From NCBI RefSeq assembly GCF_010131535.1, contig NZ_WUBS01000011.1:147776-211775 (forward strand): a stretch of 64,000 nucleotides of DNA, written 5' to 3'. The stretch comes from Acerihabitans arboris. Its GTDB lineage: Bacteria; Pseudomonadota; Gammaproteobacteria; Enterobacterales; Enterobacteriaceae. Position numbers and translations under genes: made by a program. This document shows positions 8,655 through 17,790 of the stretch, in pieces. Within the stretch, counting starts at the first letter, position 1, and each line of letters starts with the position of its first letter. Below the pieces are notes generated by a model. It worked only from the letters and a program-made list of their open reading frames with translations. It was not told the DNA's origin and made no database searches.

Positions 8655-10215
8655 GGGGCACCTCGCAGCGCAACAGCTCATCCTCATCCAGGGGGCAGAC
8701 CGAATCACCGTCCAGGGGATCGACCACCCCATCCGCCAGGCGCTGCAGAAGGTGCATACGACGGCTGATGCCACCGAGATGATTCAGCCAATGCTGACGC
8801 GCCACCGCCGGGCCATGGGAGAGGTAAAGCGTCATAAACCGCGCATCCGGGCGGATCACTTCGGCCAGAACGGTACGTCCGGTCACGCCACGACTCACAA
8901 TGCGCCCGGTCAGCTCAATTTTTTGCTGACAAAACTCACACCCGTCCGGGTGGCGAAACCACAGTTGTTCAGGGCGGCAAACCTCAGGTTCGTTGCAGTA
9001 TTTTTCGAGCCGCGCTCTCACCGGAGCGGGCAACCGCGGGGCCATTATTTCCCAGGGAATGCGACAATGGGGGCACAGCGTCTGGACCAGACGCTGGCTC
9101 AGCAGGCCAATCATTAGTTGCGGATCGGCTAACAGCTGGATGTTGACCCCCATTAAGGCCATACGCGAGAGGATGCCGGTCGCACTGGGTGCATGCAGCG
9201 TATCTAACACCATATGGCCCGACTCCACCGCATGCACCGCCGACATCACCGCATTAAGCTCTTGCAGCTCACCGATAATAATAGCGTCAGGATCCGAGCG
9301 TAACGCGGCCGCATTCGAGTCTTCCCAGGCTTCCGTCACGGACTCTTTGGTGTTTTTTTCCGGCATCACCGACGTTTGTATGGCCCCCGCGATATCGCCT
9401 TCCACCGGAAACTCGATGGTCAATAACCGTTTTTTGCCCCGGGTGCGATCCAGCCAGTGGCGACTGAACGTGCGCAGCGTGGTACTTTTTCCCGATCCCG
9501 TGGGGCCCGACAGCGTAAACTTCCCCTCGGGTATTCTAAGAATTCGTTCAATCAGCGCCTGCTGCGCGGGAAGAAACCCCAACTGCGCCATGGTCGGCAC
9601 CTTGTGGCTGTCATCGGGGATGGTACGCAGGACCACATACAGGCCGTCAGGGGTGCCCATATGCTGGTAACGGGCGCCAAACAGTCCGGCCCGGCGCGCA
9701 AAGTTCGAGGCGATCCGGCCGCGCTGGGCACGCGTTTCGAGAAAATCGGTGGCCCTCAAATCGCACATCGAGCGATAAATGGTCGTCACCAACGACATGC
9801 CTTCCTCGCAGGTCAGTTCGTCGATGACTTCCAGGTCACCGTGTATGCGCATCTCAATCACGGTGATATTACTGTCTCTGCTCACGGTAAAATGGATATC
9901 CGACGACCCAAGCTGGCTGGCCAGAGTCATATACGACACCACCTTTTGCTGGTTAGCGCTGATATCTTTCGGATGCGCCATCATCACCGCGACGTCCGGA
10001 TTATCCTGTTGCTGCTCGCGGCGGGCATTCAGCTCACTTAAGGAGACAAATTCTTTAACCGCATTGGGAAAGGTCGAGACCATGTCCATCACCCAGCGCT
10101 GTACGCGCGGATCAATCCGGCGGTTGGTATCGATAACCAGTCTGACGCCGCCCTTTCCCTCCGAGACGTTTTCCGCCAGCACAAAATCCATGATCTCTTT
10201 ATCAGGTTGCATCAT
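8647..10215 (-). CDS. pilQ: Pilus assembly ATPase PilQ
   Basis: This 522-aa GspE/PilB-type secretion ATPase powers thin-pilus assembly from the cytoplasm. The Walker A motif is LSGPTGSGKSTTL (about residue 235), and DAIIIGELQE is the Walker B-like region. Histidine- and arginine-box residues lie around HMVLDTLHAPSATG. Two CxxC pairs (CPHC about 385 and CEFC about 435) may bind zinc, as in PilB/GspE proteins. The name follows R64; it is not the type IVa secretin PilQ. It is 9 bp downstream of pilP. Confidence 0.92.
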   Translation of the reverse strand: MMQPDKEIMDFVLAENVSEGKGGVRLVIDTNRRIDPRVQRWVMDMVSTFPNAVKEFVSLSELNARREQQQDNPDVAVMMAHPKDISANQQKVVSYMTLASQLGSSDIHFTVSRDSNITVIEMRIHGDLEVIDELTCEEGMSLVTTIYRSMCDLRATDFLETRAQRGRIASNFARRAGLFGARYQHMGTPDGLYVVLRTIPDDSHKVPTMAQLGFLPAQQALIERILRIPEGKFTLSGPTGSGKSTTLRTFSRHWLDRTRGKKRLLTIEFPVEGDIAGAIQTSVMPEKNTKESVTEAWEDSNAAALRSDPDAIIIGELQELNAVMSAVHAVESGHMVLDTLHAPSATGILSRMALMGVNIQLLADPQLMIGLLSQRLVQTLCPHCRIPWEIMAPRLPAPVRARLEKYCNEPEVCRPEQLWFRHPDGCEFCQQKIELTGRIVSRGVTGRTVLAEVIRPDARFMTLYLSHGPAVARQHWLNHLGGISRRMHLLQRLADGVVDPLDGDSVCPLDEDELLRCEVPHV

Positions 10216-10224
10216 TCCCCCTTA

Positions 10225-10731
10225 TCAAAATGACAGTTCGCTGCCGTCGCTGAGCCTGACCGTCGCTGGTGTCACCGCGGTTACACGCAGCTGACTGCCG
10301 GGAATTTGGTCACCGGCGATTACCTCGGTAACGCCGCCCTGCGACAGCAGGATGCGTGCTCGTAACTGGGTTCCCCGCCCATAGATTTCCTGCAACCGAA
10401 CAGGGCTCGACGCTTGTTTCTGAGAGCTTGTGGCGGCGAACTTAGCATCCGACTTCTCTCCGGCGGGGCGCGACGGAATAAAGGGCAGCGGCGTAGTGGA
10501 GGCAGCAGTCTCACTGGCGATACTCTCGCTTTCGCGTAGCTGACGTTTAAGCCGGGCAGTCTGCACCTGTTGCTCCAACAGGAAATTTCGCGACTGAATA
10601 GCCTCAAGCTGACCGATGGTGACATTGTCGGTACCGGCCGATATTGGCACCTCGGCGGCCCAAACTGGCTGACTGAAAACAGCGGTCACGCCCAGCAGCC
10701 ACAGCAGGCAGATGGCGTTAACGTTGTGCAT
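10225..10731 (-). CDS. pilP: Pilus assembly protein PilP
   Basis: This 168-aa exported protein has a signal peptide (MHNVNAICLLWLLGVTAVF, cut near VWA), a short coiled-coil linker (about 40-75), and a C-terminal TcpQ/PilP-like beta domain (LQEIYGRGTQLRARILL to the end). It probably connects the inner-membrane platform to the secretin PilN. I chose the ATG at 10731 because AAGGGGAG is 5 nt upstream; an in-frame start at 10758 has no such site. It overlaps pilO by 14 nt. Confidence 0.85.
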   Translation of the reverse strand: MHNVNAICLLWLLGVTAVFSQPVWAAEVPISAGTDNVTIGQLEAIQSRNFLLEQQVQTARLKRQLRESESIASETAASTTPLPFIPSRPAGEKSDAKFAATSSQKQASSPVRLQEIYGRGTQLRARILLSQGGVTEVIAGDQIPGSQLRVTAVTPATVRLSDGSELSF

Positions 10732-12001
10732 AAAGACTCCCCTTGATGGTGTAGTCAAACTGCCCCTGCGGACTTAACGTAAACGCAATGCTGGTCAGGC
10801 GAAGACCGGTATCGTCACAGCCGGCCAGTAACCACTCTGGCGCCAGCCTGGCGTTAACCGAGAAGGTAAACTCCCGCCAGTCCTGCGGCAGCGGGGCATT
10901 GGCCGCTCCGGGAGCCGCCTGCGGGGGTTTGACTTCAGTGAACTGCACACGAATATTGCGCCGCTGCAGGTGAGAGACAAATCGCATCAGTTGAGGGTCC
11001 TTGGCCGGAACAACCTCATCGCGCACGGGGGATCTACTGGTTAAAAAGGGGATATACACGTCGCCGTTCTGTCCACCTTCCGTCAGATCAAACCCGGCAT
11101 TCTGACCCAGCAGCTCTTTTGAGCGCTTAGCGAAATCCTCCACCGTGCTGCCGGCGGTTGCCACATAACGCAACCGTAGCCCGTCCAGCGTGCATTCGCC
11201 TGCCGTCAGCCGCCAGCCGGCGACAGAGACCGGCAACGGCTCACGGGTGAACCAGCACTGGCTCAAAAATGTCGATGACGGTGGGAGTGTTGCCCACGGG
11301 TGCGATGCGCGTACCGCTGGTTTATCCACCGTCACCGCCTGGCGGGCACGAAACGCCGCCAGCGCCGCCGCCTGTTGCGCGGTCAGCGCCGCATCATCTC
11401 GCCAGTTAAACAAGGCTGCCACCAGAGACACCATCAGCAGAGCCAGTATTCCCACGTTAGTTACCGAGGGGATCTCGCGCAGTTGAACACGACGGCGCTG
11501 GGCGCGTGTCAGCCCGCGAGTCAGAACCTGCCATGACAGGGCCTGCTCCGGGGTGGCGCTGTCGTGCCACCCAGCCTGCGTATCCCCGGGTTCGTTGAAC
11601 TCTAGAAAACGCTCTCGTGCGGCTTCAACCTCTCGCAGCGGGCCAACTACGTCCCCCATCACTGACAGCCGGCCGCGCGCAGTGGCCAGAAACAGCCAAC
11701 GGTCATCCTGTTCGTCAAGCTGGTAAACACCATAACTATTGCCGCCTTCCCGTTCGAGAAAGGCGGCCGCCAGAGAACAGAGTCTGACGCCCCGCTTGAC
11801 TTTCGTCGGCCGGGCAAACCCGGTCATGCGCCCGGGTTTTCTGCCCACCTGTACCCGATGGGTATCCCCCAGGTTATTGCGGCGCAGGCGGATACGGGTG
11901 TCAGCCGCCTCCACCCAGCGCAAACCCACCACCCAGCCGGTGCGCCTGATAACCAGAACCGAAAGGCTCTCCTGTGGGGCAGTGCGTTTTGGTTGTTTCA
12001 T
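10718..12001 (-). CDS. pilO: Pilus accessory protein PilO
   Basis: This 427-aa inner-membrane protein has a long cytoplasmic N-terminal region (1-180), one membrane segment (about 183-203, SVTNVGILALLMVSLVAALF) and a periplasmic C-terminal half. In thin-pilus systems PilO links the secretin complex to the inner membrane. I prefer the ATG at 12001 (GAGG 5 nt upstream) over the in-frame GTG at 12007, which lies on the ribosome site itself. The gap to the pilN stop is 2 nt. Confidence 0.88.
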   Translation of the reverse strand: MKQPKRTAPQESLSVLVIRRTGWVVGLRWVEAADTRIRLRRNNLGDTHRVQVGRKPGRMTGFARPTKVKRGVRLCSLAAAFLEREGGNSYGVYQLDEQDDRWLFLATARGRLSVMGDVVGPLREVEAARERFLEFNEPGDTQAGWHDSATPEQALSWQVLTRGLTRAQRRRVQLREIPSVTNVGILALLMVSLVAALFNWRDDAALTAQQAAALAAFRARQAVTVDKPAVRASHPWATLPPSSTFLSQCWFTREPLPVSVAGWRLTAGECTLDGLRLRYVATAGSTVEDFAKRSKELLGQNAGFDLTEGGQNGDVYIPFLTSRSPVRDEVVPAKDPQLMRFVSHLQRRNIRVQFTEVKPPQAAPGAANAPLPQDWREFTFSVNARLAPEWLLAGCDDTGLRLTSIAFTLSPQGQFDYTIKGSLYAQR

Positions 12002-12003
12002 GA

Positions 12004-13695
12004 TCACCTCAGCAGAACCGGCGTAACAAGAATAACGAGCGTGGTGCGGGTGGTATTGCCGTTCTGACCACCCCCCAGGATAAAATTGCCCGGCGTGAAC
12101 GTGCCTTGTTTATCGGCCGTAGTAGTCGCCTGATCGGAGCCGGTCAGAACCAGCGTTTCACCGGCGCGCATATTCACTTTTTGGGTCAGCGCTTCCTGCT
12201 GAAAGGTCGGCACATCATTGCGGGTGTTCCCGTCCTTGCTGACAAAGGATTCAACCTTTGGCGGGCTGGAGTAACTAAAGGCAAACTGCAGCTGTACGTC
12301 GCCGTTCTCCTGGATATAGGGCAGCATGGTCATAAACAGGCCGGTGGTCAGAATGCTGGTCTGCATTGAGGACGACACGCCGACGTTGGCGGTGGCCGTT
12401 GATGTTGAGCTGGTCAGAATGCCTTTCTGGTTGGAAAGTTGGTAAGGCACCGGCGTCAGGTTGGTGGTGGCGCGGTTGAGTTGGGTCACCACGCTGACAT
12501 TGCCCTGCTCAGAGAGCGCTTTAATCAGCAGCTGCGAGCCTGAAAAACGCGCCGCACTGCCACTGGCCGTATCAAGGATGGAGAACCCCGCCGACCCGGC
12601 GTTATCCGCCGCGTTGGTGAAACTGCCCGACAATGTGGCGCCGGCATTATGTAGCGACTTATAAACCAGTCCCCAGTCCAGACCTAACTGCTCGTTACGG
12701 GTCTGGGTCACACTCAGCACCCGCACGCTCAGCTGCACCTGGCGGTTAAGCACCTTGTTCTGGTAGTCGATATAGCGCCCCACCCTGTCCAGGACCACCG
12801 GCGTATCGGTCACCGTCAGGGTGCCGCTGGCCGACGACAGCCAGTAACGCCCTTTTGACGGCGTCAGCATGTTCTCAATGGTTTTACGGATATCTTCATA
12901 CAGGTTGCTGCTGAGGTCGTAAGCGGTTTTTTGCGCCGAATTGATGTCGCCGGACACGCCTGAACTGGAGCCGCCGGTGGTGCCCAACTGGTTGCCGGAA
13001 CCGGAGTTCACCGTCGCTGAGCTGTCGATTTTGGTATTCAGGATGACCAATTGGTAGGTCCGAGTGTCCAACTGATAAAAGACAATGTTTCCCTGGTCAC
13101 TGCGCCATGACAGCCCCAGCCGGCTGGCGGCAATATCCAACAATCCACGCAGGTCTCCTTGCCACTTCAGTCCGGTGATGGTCGTGCCTGAAAGCGCTAC
13201 CGGCGCACTTTGAGCCCCCTGCCCACCGATTTGCGCTAACGGGACACGCCCATTGTCATCCGGCGCCGGCAGGTTGCCGGTCATTTGTTGCGTGGCAACC
13301 GCACCGCCGATATTGGTGGTCAGCGACTGCAGCGCATCAGGCGTAATAGTCACACGCAGGCCGCATAGCGCGGTAATGCGCTGACCCAGCTCTGGTAACG
13401 TCATGCCATCGGGCCGATTGAGGGTTATCTGGCACAAAGGTAGCGTCTTGTCTTCCGGCGTCGCCACCGCCGACGCCACCGGTTTGAGGTTAACCCAGGG
13501 CTTGTCGGTCCAGGTCACCGGCTGCTGCGAGAGCTCGGTGCGGCTTTGGGTTATGCGTTGTGCGGTATCGGCGTTGTCGCGCGCCTGGCCATCCATCCGG
13601 TTGATTTCTTTTAGAGAACATCCGGCTAACATCACCGCCGCCGCAATGGCAATAGCGGCGTAGCGCACCGGCCGGGACTGTGGACATATCGGCAT
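12004..13695 (-). CDS. pilN: Outer-membrane secretin lipoprotein PilN
   Basis: This 563-aa lipoprotein forms the outer-membrane pore of the thin pilus. The signal peptide ends in the lipobox LAGC (about residue 25). A STN/N-domain region with AMIN-like beta strands (about 90-250) precedes the C-terminal secretin domain, where VPYQLSNQKG (about 380) and NVGVSSSMQTSILTTG are typical secretin strands. The C-terminus ends in a beta strand (TLVILVTPVLLR). The start is the ATG at 13695 with AAGGAGTG 5 nt upstream; the reading frame is open to 13881 but has no better site. It begins 11 nt after pilM. Confidence 0.92.
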   Translation of the reverse strand: MPICPQSRPVRYAAIAIAAAVMLAGCSLKEINRMDGQARDNADTAQRITQSRTELSQQPVTWTDKPWVNLKPVASAVATPEDKTLPLCQITLNRPDGMTLPELGQRITALCGLRVTITPDALQSLTTNIGGAVATQQMTGNLPAPDDNGRVPLAQIGGQGAQSAPVALSGTTITGLKWQGDLRGLLDIAASRLGLSWRSDQGNIVFYQLDTRTYQLVILNTKIDSSATVNSGSGNQLGTTGGSSSGVSGDINSAQKTAYDLSSNLYEDIRKTIENMLTPSKGRYWLSSASGTLTVTDTPVVLDRVGRYIDYQNKVLNRQVQLSVRVLSVTQTRNEQLGLDWGLVYKSLHNAGATLSGSFTNAADNAGSAGFSILDTASGSAARFSGSQLLIKALSEQGNVSVVTQLNRATTNLTPVPYQLSNQKGILTSSTSTATANVGVSSSMQTSILTTGLFMTMLPYIQENGDVQLQFAFSYSSPPKVESFVSKDGNTRNDVPTFQQEALTQKVNMRAGETLVLTGSDQATTTADKQGTFTPGNFILGGGQNGNTTRTTLVILVTPVLLR

Positions 13696-13706
13696 CCGGC
13701 ACTCCT

Positions 13707-14144
13707 TCAATTGAGATAAACTACGTTGCCTTCCGCCACGCCGGCAGGAAGGGAAAGATTCATATCGGTGCCGTCCGCCATGGTCAGCCGCCCGCCGGAT
13801 ACGGAGCAGGCCAGCGCAGAGCCCGCTGATTGACGGACAAGAGACGCGACCAGACCGGGCGTATCCGTTGACCAGATCCACAGCCGGCCACCGCTGACGG
13901 CGGCATGGATGCGGCTATCTACAGCGGGCACCATACCGAACTGACTCAGGGTCAGCGGCCCCTCGGTTAGAGATCGGGAATAACGCCAGTCATTTATCGC
14001 GTTGGCCAGGCGCAGCATGTCGGTGGCCAACGGGTCAGCGGTGACGCTAACGTCCTGGCGTAACGCGTGCGATGAGGGATGGAGCTGCACATTGCCCACC
14101 ATCAGGAAAAACATCATGGCAATGGCGACAATCGCGTAACCCAT
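13707..14144 (-). CDS. pilM: Thin-pilus protein PilM
   Basis: This 145-aa protein has an N-terminal membrane anchor (MGYAIVAIAMMFFLMVGNV) and a small periplasmic domain. Its position between pilL and pilN, its length and its topology match PilM of R64-type thin pili, which is essential for pilus biogenesis but poorly understood. A 1-nt gap separates it from pilL, so the two are probably coupled. Confidence 0.85.
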   Translation of the reverse strand: MGYAIVAIAMMFFLMVGNVQLHPSSHALRQDVSVTADPLATDMLRLANAINDWRYSRSLTEGPLTLSQFGMVPAVDSRIHAAVSGGRLWIWSTDTPGLVASLVRQSAGSALACSVSGGRLTMADGTDMNLSLPAGVAEGNVVYLN

Positions 14145-14145
14145 A

Positions 14146-15369
14146 TCAGTTACGCCCTGGCTGGTCGCTGACGGACACTAGGCATTGCAAACGGCTGGCT
14201 GAGGCAAAGAGCGGTTTATCCGCCTGGCGATACAGGCCAAAAACCTGGACCAGCACCGATTCAAAATTGCCGTGAAAGGCCAACGGCGCATCGATGCGGT
14301 AATCCAGCGTCACCGGCCAGATAACCACCCAGTTGCCGCCGCTGTCGCATTTGGCTTCATTCGCCCAGCGGGTCAGGGTCTCTTTCAGCGTAGAACCGAC
14401 TTCTGCGCGCCACAGCTGACCGGAAGGTGCCACTGCTACCGGCGCTCCGGGTGTAAATACCGGTTTATTCACCGGTGCAGTGTTGACCGGCACAGCGGAA
14501 GGCGCAGGCATAATTGCCGTGGTGGGTTTTAATGTTACCGGGGCTTTGGTCAGCGCGACCGGTTTAGCGACGGTCAGCGCGGTAGATTTCTGAACCACGG
14601 CAGAGGCGGTGGGTGTGGTTAAAACCGGTTTTAAAGGGGGATTCTTCGTCGCAATTATCACCGGTGACGGTACCGGAACGTTTTCCGGTTTAAGCGGTGA
14701 AGCCGGAGTGGAAACCAAGGGCTGCGCAGCTGTCAGCGATGCTGCCGAGGTTTTGACGGATGGAGCAGAAAAGGGATTGCCTGATTGACGCACCGGCTGG
14801 TTCTGCGCTGTCTTCGGCATGATATTGCTAGCGATAACGGGTGCAACCGTCTGACGAACGGGGACAGCGTCGCGATAGGCATCGCGTAAGACAAAGCAGA
14901 CTTCACGATTAACGTCATCGACCCGCAGGCGCCAGGCCGGGCCGGCGAGGATTTGCAATGCTTCGCTGAGTCGAACGGGGCCGATAGAACGCTGCACGGC
15001 CGGCAACGGCCGGCTCAGCAGTTCCGCAAATACCGCAGACGATACCGGGCACAACGAATACCCCGACTCCAGCAGCAGATAACGAAAGCCATCCCCCACC
15101 GAGCGCACCATCTGCACCGGCATGCTGATGTCCACCATCTGGTTAAGTGGATCGCGCTGCGCATCAGCCGGATGTGTGCTGACCAGAGTATAGCGGTCAT
15201 AACGAACCACTTCCGGCGACCGATTCTGGTAAATATCGCTTACCCTGGGAGTGGCGGGTAAACGGGAAAGCGTGTCGGCAGAAGACGTGCCGTGATCGAC
15301 GCACCCGGCAGTCAGCAATGACAGCGTGAACCACGCCAGTGTGCCTGGATGCAAAATCGGTTGTGCCAT
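14146..15369 (-). CDS. pilL: Thin-pilus lipoprotein PilL
   Basis: This 407-aa lipoprotein is the first pil gene. The signal peptide ends LTAGC (lipobox Cys near residue 24). An N-terminal domain (about 30-165) with QMVRSVGDGFRYLLLESGY is the conserved PilL region. A long low-complexity linker (about 190-325) rich in P, A, V, T and K follows. The C-terminal domain (about 325-400) has GSTLKETLTRWANEAKCD, the TcpQ/toxin-coregulated-pilus Q-like motif, and probably docks to the secretin PilN. The start is the ATG at 15369; its ribosome site is weak. Confidence 0.88.
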   Translation of the reverse strand: MAQPILHPGTLAWFTLSLLTAGCVDHGTSSADTLSRLPATPRVSDIYQNRSPEVVRYDRYTLVSTHPADAQRDPLNQMVDISMPVQMVRSVGDGFRYLLLESGYSLCPVSSAVFAELLSRPLPAVQRSIGPVRLSEALQILAGPAWRLRVDDVNREVCFVLRDAYRDAVPVRQTVAPVIASNIMPKTAQNQPVRQSGNPFSAPSVKTSAASLTAAQPLVSTPASPLKPENVPVPSPVIIATKNPPLKPVLTTPTASAVVQKSTALTVAKPVALTKAPVTLKPTTAIMPAPSAVPVNTAPVNKPVFTPGAPVAVAPSGQLWRAEVGSTLKETLTRWANEAKCDSGGNWVVIWPVTLDYRIDAPLAFHGNFESVLVQVFGLYRQADKPLFASASRLQCLVSVSDQPGRN

Positions 15370-15472
15370 CAAAGTTCACCGTCGGAATAATCTTAATCAG
15401 AGACGGATATTCTGACGGCGGCGAGAACAGGGACAACGTTAAACTCTTTTTGGGAAAAGAAGAAAAAAGAAA

Positions 15473-15500
15473 TAAAAAAACACCGGACAAGCCGGTGTTT
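15473..15500 (-). terminator. Rho-independent terminator downstream of DUF29 gene
   Basis: On the minus strand a 9-bp stem (15492-15500 with 15478-15486, 5-nt loop) runs into a T-run at 15480-15473. It would stop transcription coming from the DUF29 gene before pilL, so the pil operon probably has its own promoter in 15370-15472. Confidence 0.85.
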
Positions 15501-15520
15501 CATTTAGCGCTAAGATATTA

Positions 15521-15952
15521 TTATTCAGGATAAAAATCAGGAGATAATATTTGCACCATACTCCAGATACAATCTTCGGGAAAAATATCCAATTGTGTTT
15601 CCTGGGCTGCGATAGAAACGGAATCAGACCAGGTTGCGGCAATCCAATCAGGGTCAATAAGAGCGACCTTTAAGCTGGGTGTGCCTTTGATATGTAAGGC
15701 CAGAGCCTTACGTTGCTCTTTAATGGTACGTTGCCAACTTGAACCACGGCGTTCAGGCTGAAATTTCCATTTGAGAAGATGAGCAAGCAGAACTGCCATT
15801 CTACTGGCAAGTTCACGTTTCTCGCTTTTGCCCACGTCTTCGATCTCCTCGACTATATTTGCAATATCAATCTCGGAGAATCGACCAGCACGCAGTAAAG
15901 CTGCCTGTTCCTGCGACCAGGCAACAACATCAGTTTCATAACGTGTACTCAT
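15521..15952 (-). CDS. DUF29 family protein
   Basis: This 143-aa protein clearly belongs to the DUF29 family: YETDVVAWSQEQAALLRAG at the N-terminus, then EIDIANIVEEIEDVGKSE and LLAHLLKWKFQPERRGSSW. The function is not established; the family is common in cyanobacteria and on mobile elements. It is a separate unit, with a good ribosome site (GGAGG 7 nt before ATG 15952) and its own terminator. It looks like a cargo gene between ssb and the pil operon. Confidence 0.85.
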   Translation of the reverse strand: MSTRYETDVVAWSQEQAALLRAGRFSEIDIANIVEEIEDVGKSEKRELASRMAVLLAHLLKWKFQPERRGSSWQRTIKEQRKALALHIKGTPSLKVALIDPDWIAATWSDSVSIAAQETQLDIFPEDCIWSMVQILSPDFYPE

Positions 15953-16042
15953 GGGTTGACCTCCAGTGACATCTCTGTCAGACCTTTATTGAACAATAGT
16001 CTGTCAGAGAAAAAAGCACCAGTCAAAGACCGGCGTATACGT

Positions 16043-16591
16043 TTACGAAATAGCATGAATTGCCTGGCGGCAAACGCCATATCCAAACCCCATAAACGGG
16101 ATGTCATCGTCAAAATCTATCGGCGGTTCATTGCCCATTGATTGAGGCTGTGACTGCGGAATCCCACTGTGGCTAGGCGCTGTAGGCGGTTGTTGGCCTC
16201 GTTTATTACCGGCGGCTGGCTGACCTTGCCCACTGCTGTTGGCGCGGCCACCGAGCATCTGCAGGGTACCTTGCTGTTTGACCACTATCTCGGTCGTCCA
16301 GCGATCGACACCATTGTTATCCTGCCATTTACGGGTTTGCAGTTGACCTTCAATGTAAACCTGAGAGCCTTTACGCAAGTATTCTCCCGCAATTTCAGCG
16401 AGTTTGCCAAATATCACCACGCGGTGCCATTCGGTGCGTTCTTTTTCCTCATTGGTTTGTTTATCACGCCAGCTTTCAGAGGTGGCCAAGGAAAGACCGG
16501 CTACCGCCGTACTGTTAGGTAAATAGCGGATGTCAGGATCCTGCCCCAGAAAACCGACTAAAATTACTTTGTTAACGCCGCGAGCGGACAT
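16043..16591 (-). CDS. ssb: Single-stranded DNA-binding protein
   Basis: This 182-aa SSB protects single-stranded DNA during ICE transfer and replication. The OB fold spans about residues 5-110 ([20 protein letters not shown], then [18 protein letters not shown]). A flexible Q/P/G-rich linker (about 115-158) follows. The acidic DFDDDIPF, normally the extreme C-terminal tip that binds partner proteins, is here followed by 16 more residues ([16 protein letters not shown]). The start is the ATG at 16591 with GAGGG upstream; an in-frame ATG at 16597 is too close to that site. It is 78 nt downstream of the DUF3577 gene. Confidence 0.92.
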   Translation of the reverse strand: MSARGVNKVILVGFLGQDPDIRYLPNSTAVAGLSLATSESWRDKQTNEEKERTEWHRVVIFGKLAEIAGEYLRKGSQVYIEGQLQTRKWQDNNGVDRWTTEIVVKQQGTLQMLGGRANSSGQGQPAAGNKRGQQPPTAPSHSGIPQSQPQSMGNEPPIDFDDDIPFMGFGYGVCRQAIHAIS

Positions 16592-16669
16592 AATCATTCC
16601 CTCTTTGCATTGAGTTGAGAGGAACACACCCATCGGGCGTGTTCCGATTGGGTGTGTATCCGTGTCGGC

Positions 16670-17176
16670 TTAGAATGAATTCTCAGCGTAACTTCTCTGA
16701 GCTTCCGCGCTCTGTGCCGGCGGCGTTGAGGTTGGTTTTTCTGATTTAAACACGATCTGCCCGCCAATCTTTATCCACTCGACCGCAATCAATCGGGCTT
16801 TAAGCGAAGGGCGACTTTCGCCGGCATGCTCCCCTTTAGACAGGGTGAACACATCGGCAACCAGACCACTAAGCACAAAACCAATCAGCACCTGTTTCTC
16901 TTCATCCACGGACTTTTGGCAGCGGTTGATGAGTGAAACACTTTCTTTTCCGGCGATGGTCACGTCAAAACGGGTGTAAGACGCATTATCGGTCGGGCCG
17001 GAAAGGGCATTGATCACAGCGCAGGTGAATTCACCATTATTGCCCTGGACCTTACGGATATTATTTAAATATCCAATGCCGGTAACATTCAGGTTGAAAA
17101 ATTCAGCCTTGGGCTGAGAAGACGAGTTGGAAGCGTTGCTGGGGTTGCTGGGTGTCGCATTAGGGGTTGCAGCCAT
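16670..17176 (-). CDS. STY4534 family (DUF3577) ICE replication protein
   Basis: This 168-aa protein has a low-complexity N/S/P-rich head and the DUF3577 core beginning FFNLNVTGIGYLNNIRKV. It is found in nearly all SPI-7-type ICEs between topB and ssb, and is thought to take part in element replication; its activity is unknown. I chose the ATG at 17176 (GGAG 8 nt upstream) although the frame stays open to 17323, because the upstream part runs through the structured leader. The long leader with stable hairpins suggests RNA-level control. Confidence 0.88.
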   Translation of the reverse strand: MAATPNATPSNPSNASNSSSQPKAEFFNLNVTGIGYLNNIRKVQGNNGEFTCAVINALSGPTDNASYTRFDVTIAGKESVSLINRCQKSVDEEKQVLIGFVLSGLVADVFTLSKGEHAGESRPSLKARLIAVEWIKIGGQIVFKSEKPTSTPPAQSAEAQRSYAENSF

Positions 17177-17214
17177 GATGATTTCTCCGGGGTGAACATA
17201 AATACGGTGCGGAG

Positions 17215-17480
17215 AAACATTTATCCCGTGCGGGAGAATGTTTCCCGCAGGGGAGTCAGCGACGAGGCCACTGACTAACTGTGATTGTGAAGTGTGCCTT
17301 AACCCGAAGGTCTCTGTTTTCAAAGGTTAAACAGATTTACCGCTCGAAAGCACCATCTCTCAGGTCATGATGGTTTTGGCAGGTGATCACCCGAAGGCGT
17401 TCCTCTCAAATCACCGGAACATTGGCAGTTGTCGGAGACAACGAGTAGCCTGTCCAGTGTTAAACCGCATGAAAGAGAAG
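17215..17480 (-). ncRNA. Structured 5' leader of the DUF3577 gene (RNA B)
   Basis: On the minus strand this leader has three UUCG-tetraloop hairpins with loops at 17392-17395, 17345-17348 and 17305-17308. It also has a GUUGUC/GACAAC stem around 17426-17442, a 7-bp GTCAGTG/CGCTGAC stem around 17250-17274 and a GCGGGA/TCCCGC stem around 17230-17250. It shares three ordered motifs with RNA A. A structured RNA motif named after DUF3577 has been reported from comparative genomics, as I remember; this may be an instance. A cis-regulatory role is inferred from its position. Confidence 0.6.
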
Positions 17481-17530
17481 TCAATATTCCGGATAAGAAA
17501 AATTTAAAAAAAATTCAGTACGCGGCGGCG

Positions 17531-17563
17531 AAAAATAAACGGCGGCGCCTTTACGACACCGCC
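17531..17563 (-). terminator. Rho-independent terminator after RNA A
   Basis: On the minus strand a 9-bp GC-rich stem with two G-U pairs (17563-17555 with 17549-17541, loop of 5) is followed by a T-rich run (17540-17531). It would end transcription coming from topB before the DUF3577 leader. Confidence 0.8.
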
Positions 17564-17790
17564 ATTGCGATTTGCACCATAAATCTGAGGTAAAACTGCT
17601 TTCGCAGGCGCTCCGGTGGTGTGTTCAAGACCCGGCACGGTTTTCACGGAGGTTATGTGCCTTACAGACTCATCTCTCAGGTGTGGGAGCAGCCTGTCGG
17701 ACTGTTCCGCTGAAACGCAATGCATGTAGCATTCCAGCAGACCGCAGTCACGGAGTGCGGCTTCAGAGCCATCAGCAACATAGCAAAATA
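17564..17790 (-). ncRNA. Candidate structured RNA downstream of topB (RNA A)
   Basis: This gene-free stretch between topB and the terminator holds a CUGC-GAAA-GCAG tetraloop hairpin (17596-17607), a CCGCA/TGCGG stem (about 17742-17760) and an AATGC/GCATT hairpin (about 17719-17733). Three motifs also found in RNA B occur here in the same order on the minus strand: GACAGGCTGCTC (17698-17687), CCTGAGAGATG (17681-17671) and TAAGGCAC (17664-17657). It may be a 3'-end-derived small RNA or a first copy of the leader motif. Confidence 0.5.

Noticed and set aside
8647..8774. N-terminal extension of PilR by 40 residues
   Set aside because: It reads through the end of pilQ in another frame; the ATG at 8654 has a proper ribosome site and a family-like start.
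17177..17323. N-terminal extension of the DUF3577 protein by 49 residues
   Set aside because: It would translate the hairpin-rich leader; the ATG at 17176 has GGAG upstream and fits family length.
17564..17790. Riboswitch of a known metabolite class (CTGAGA resembles part of the TPP box)
   Set aside because: The remaining conserved TPP elements are missing and the neighbouring genes are not metabolic.
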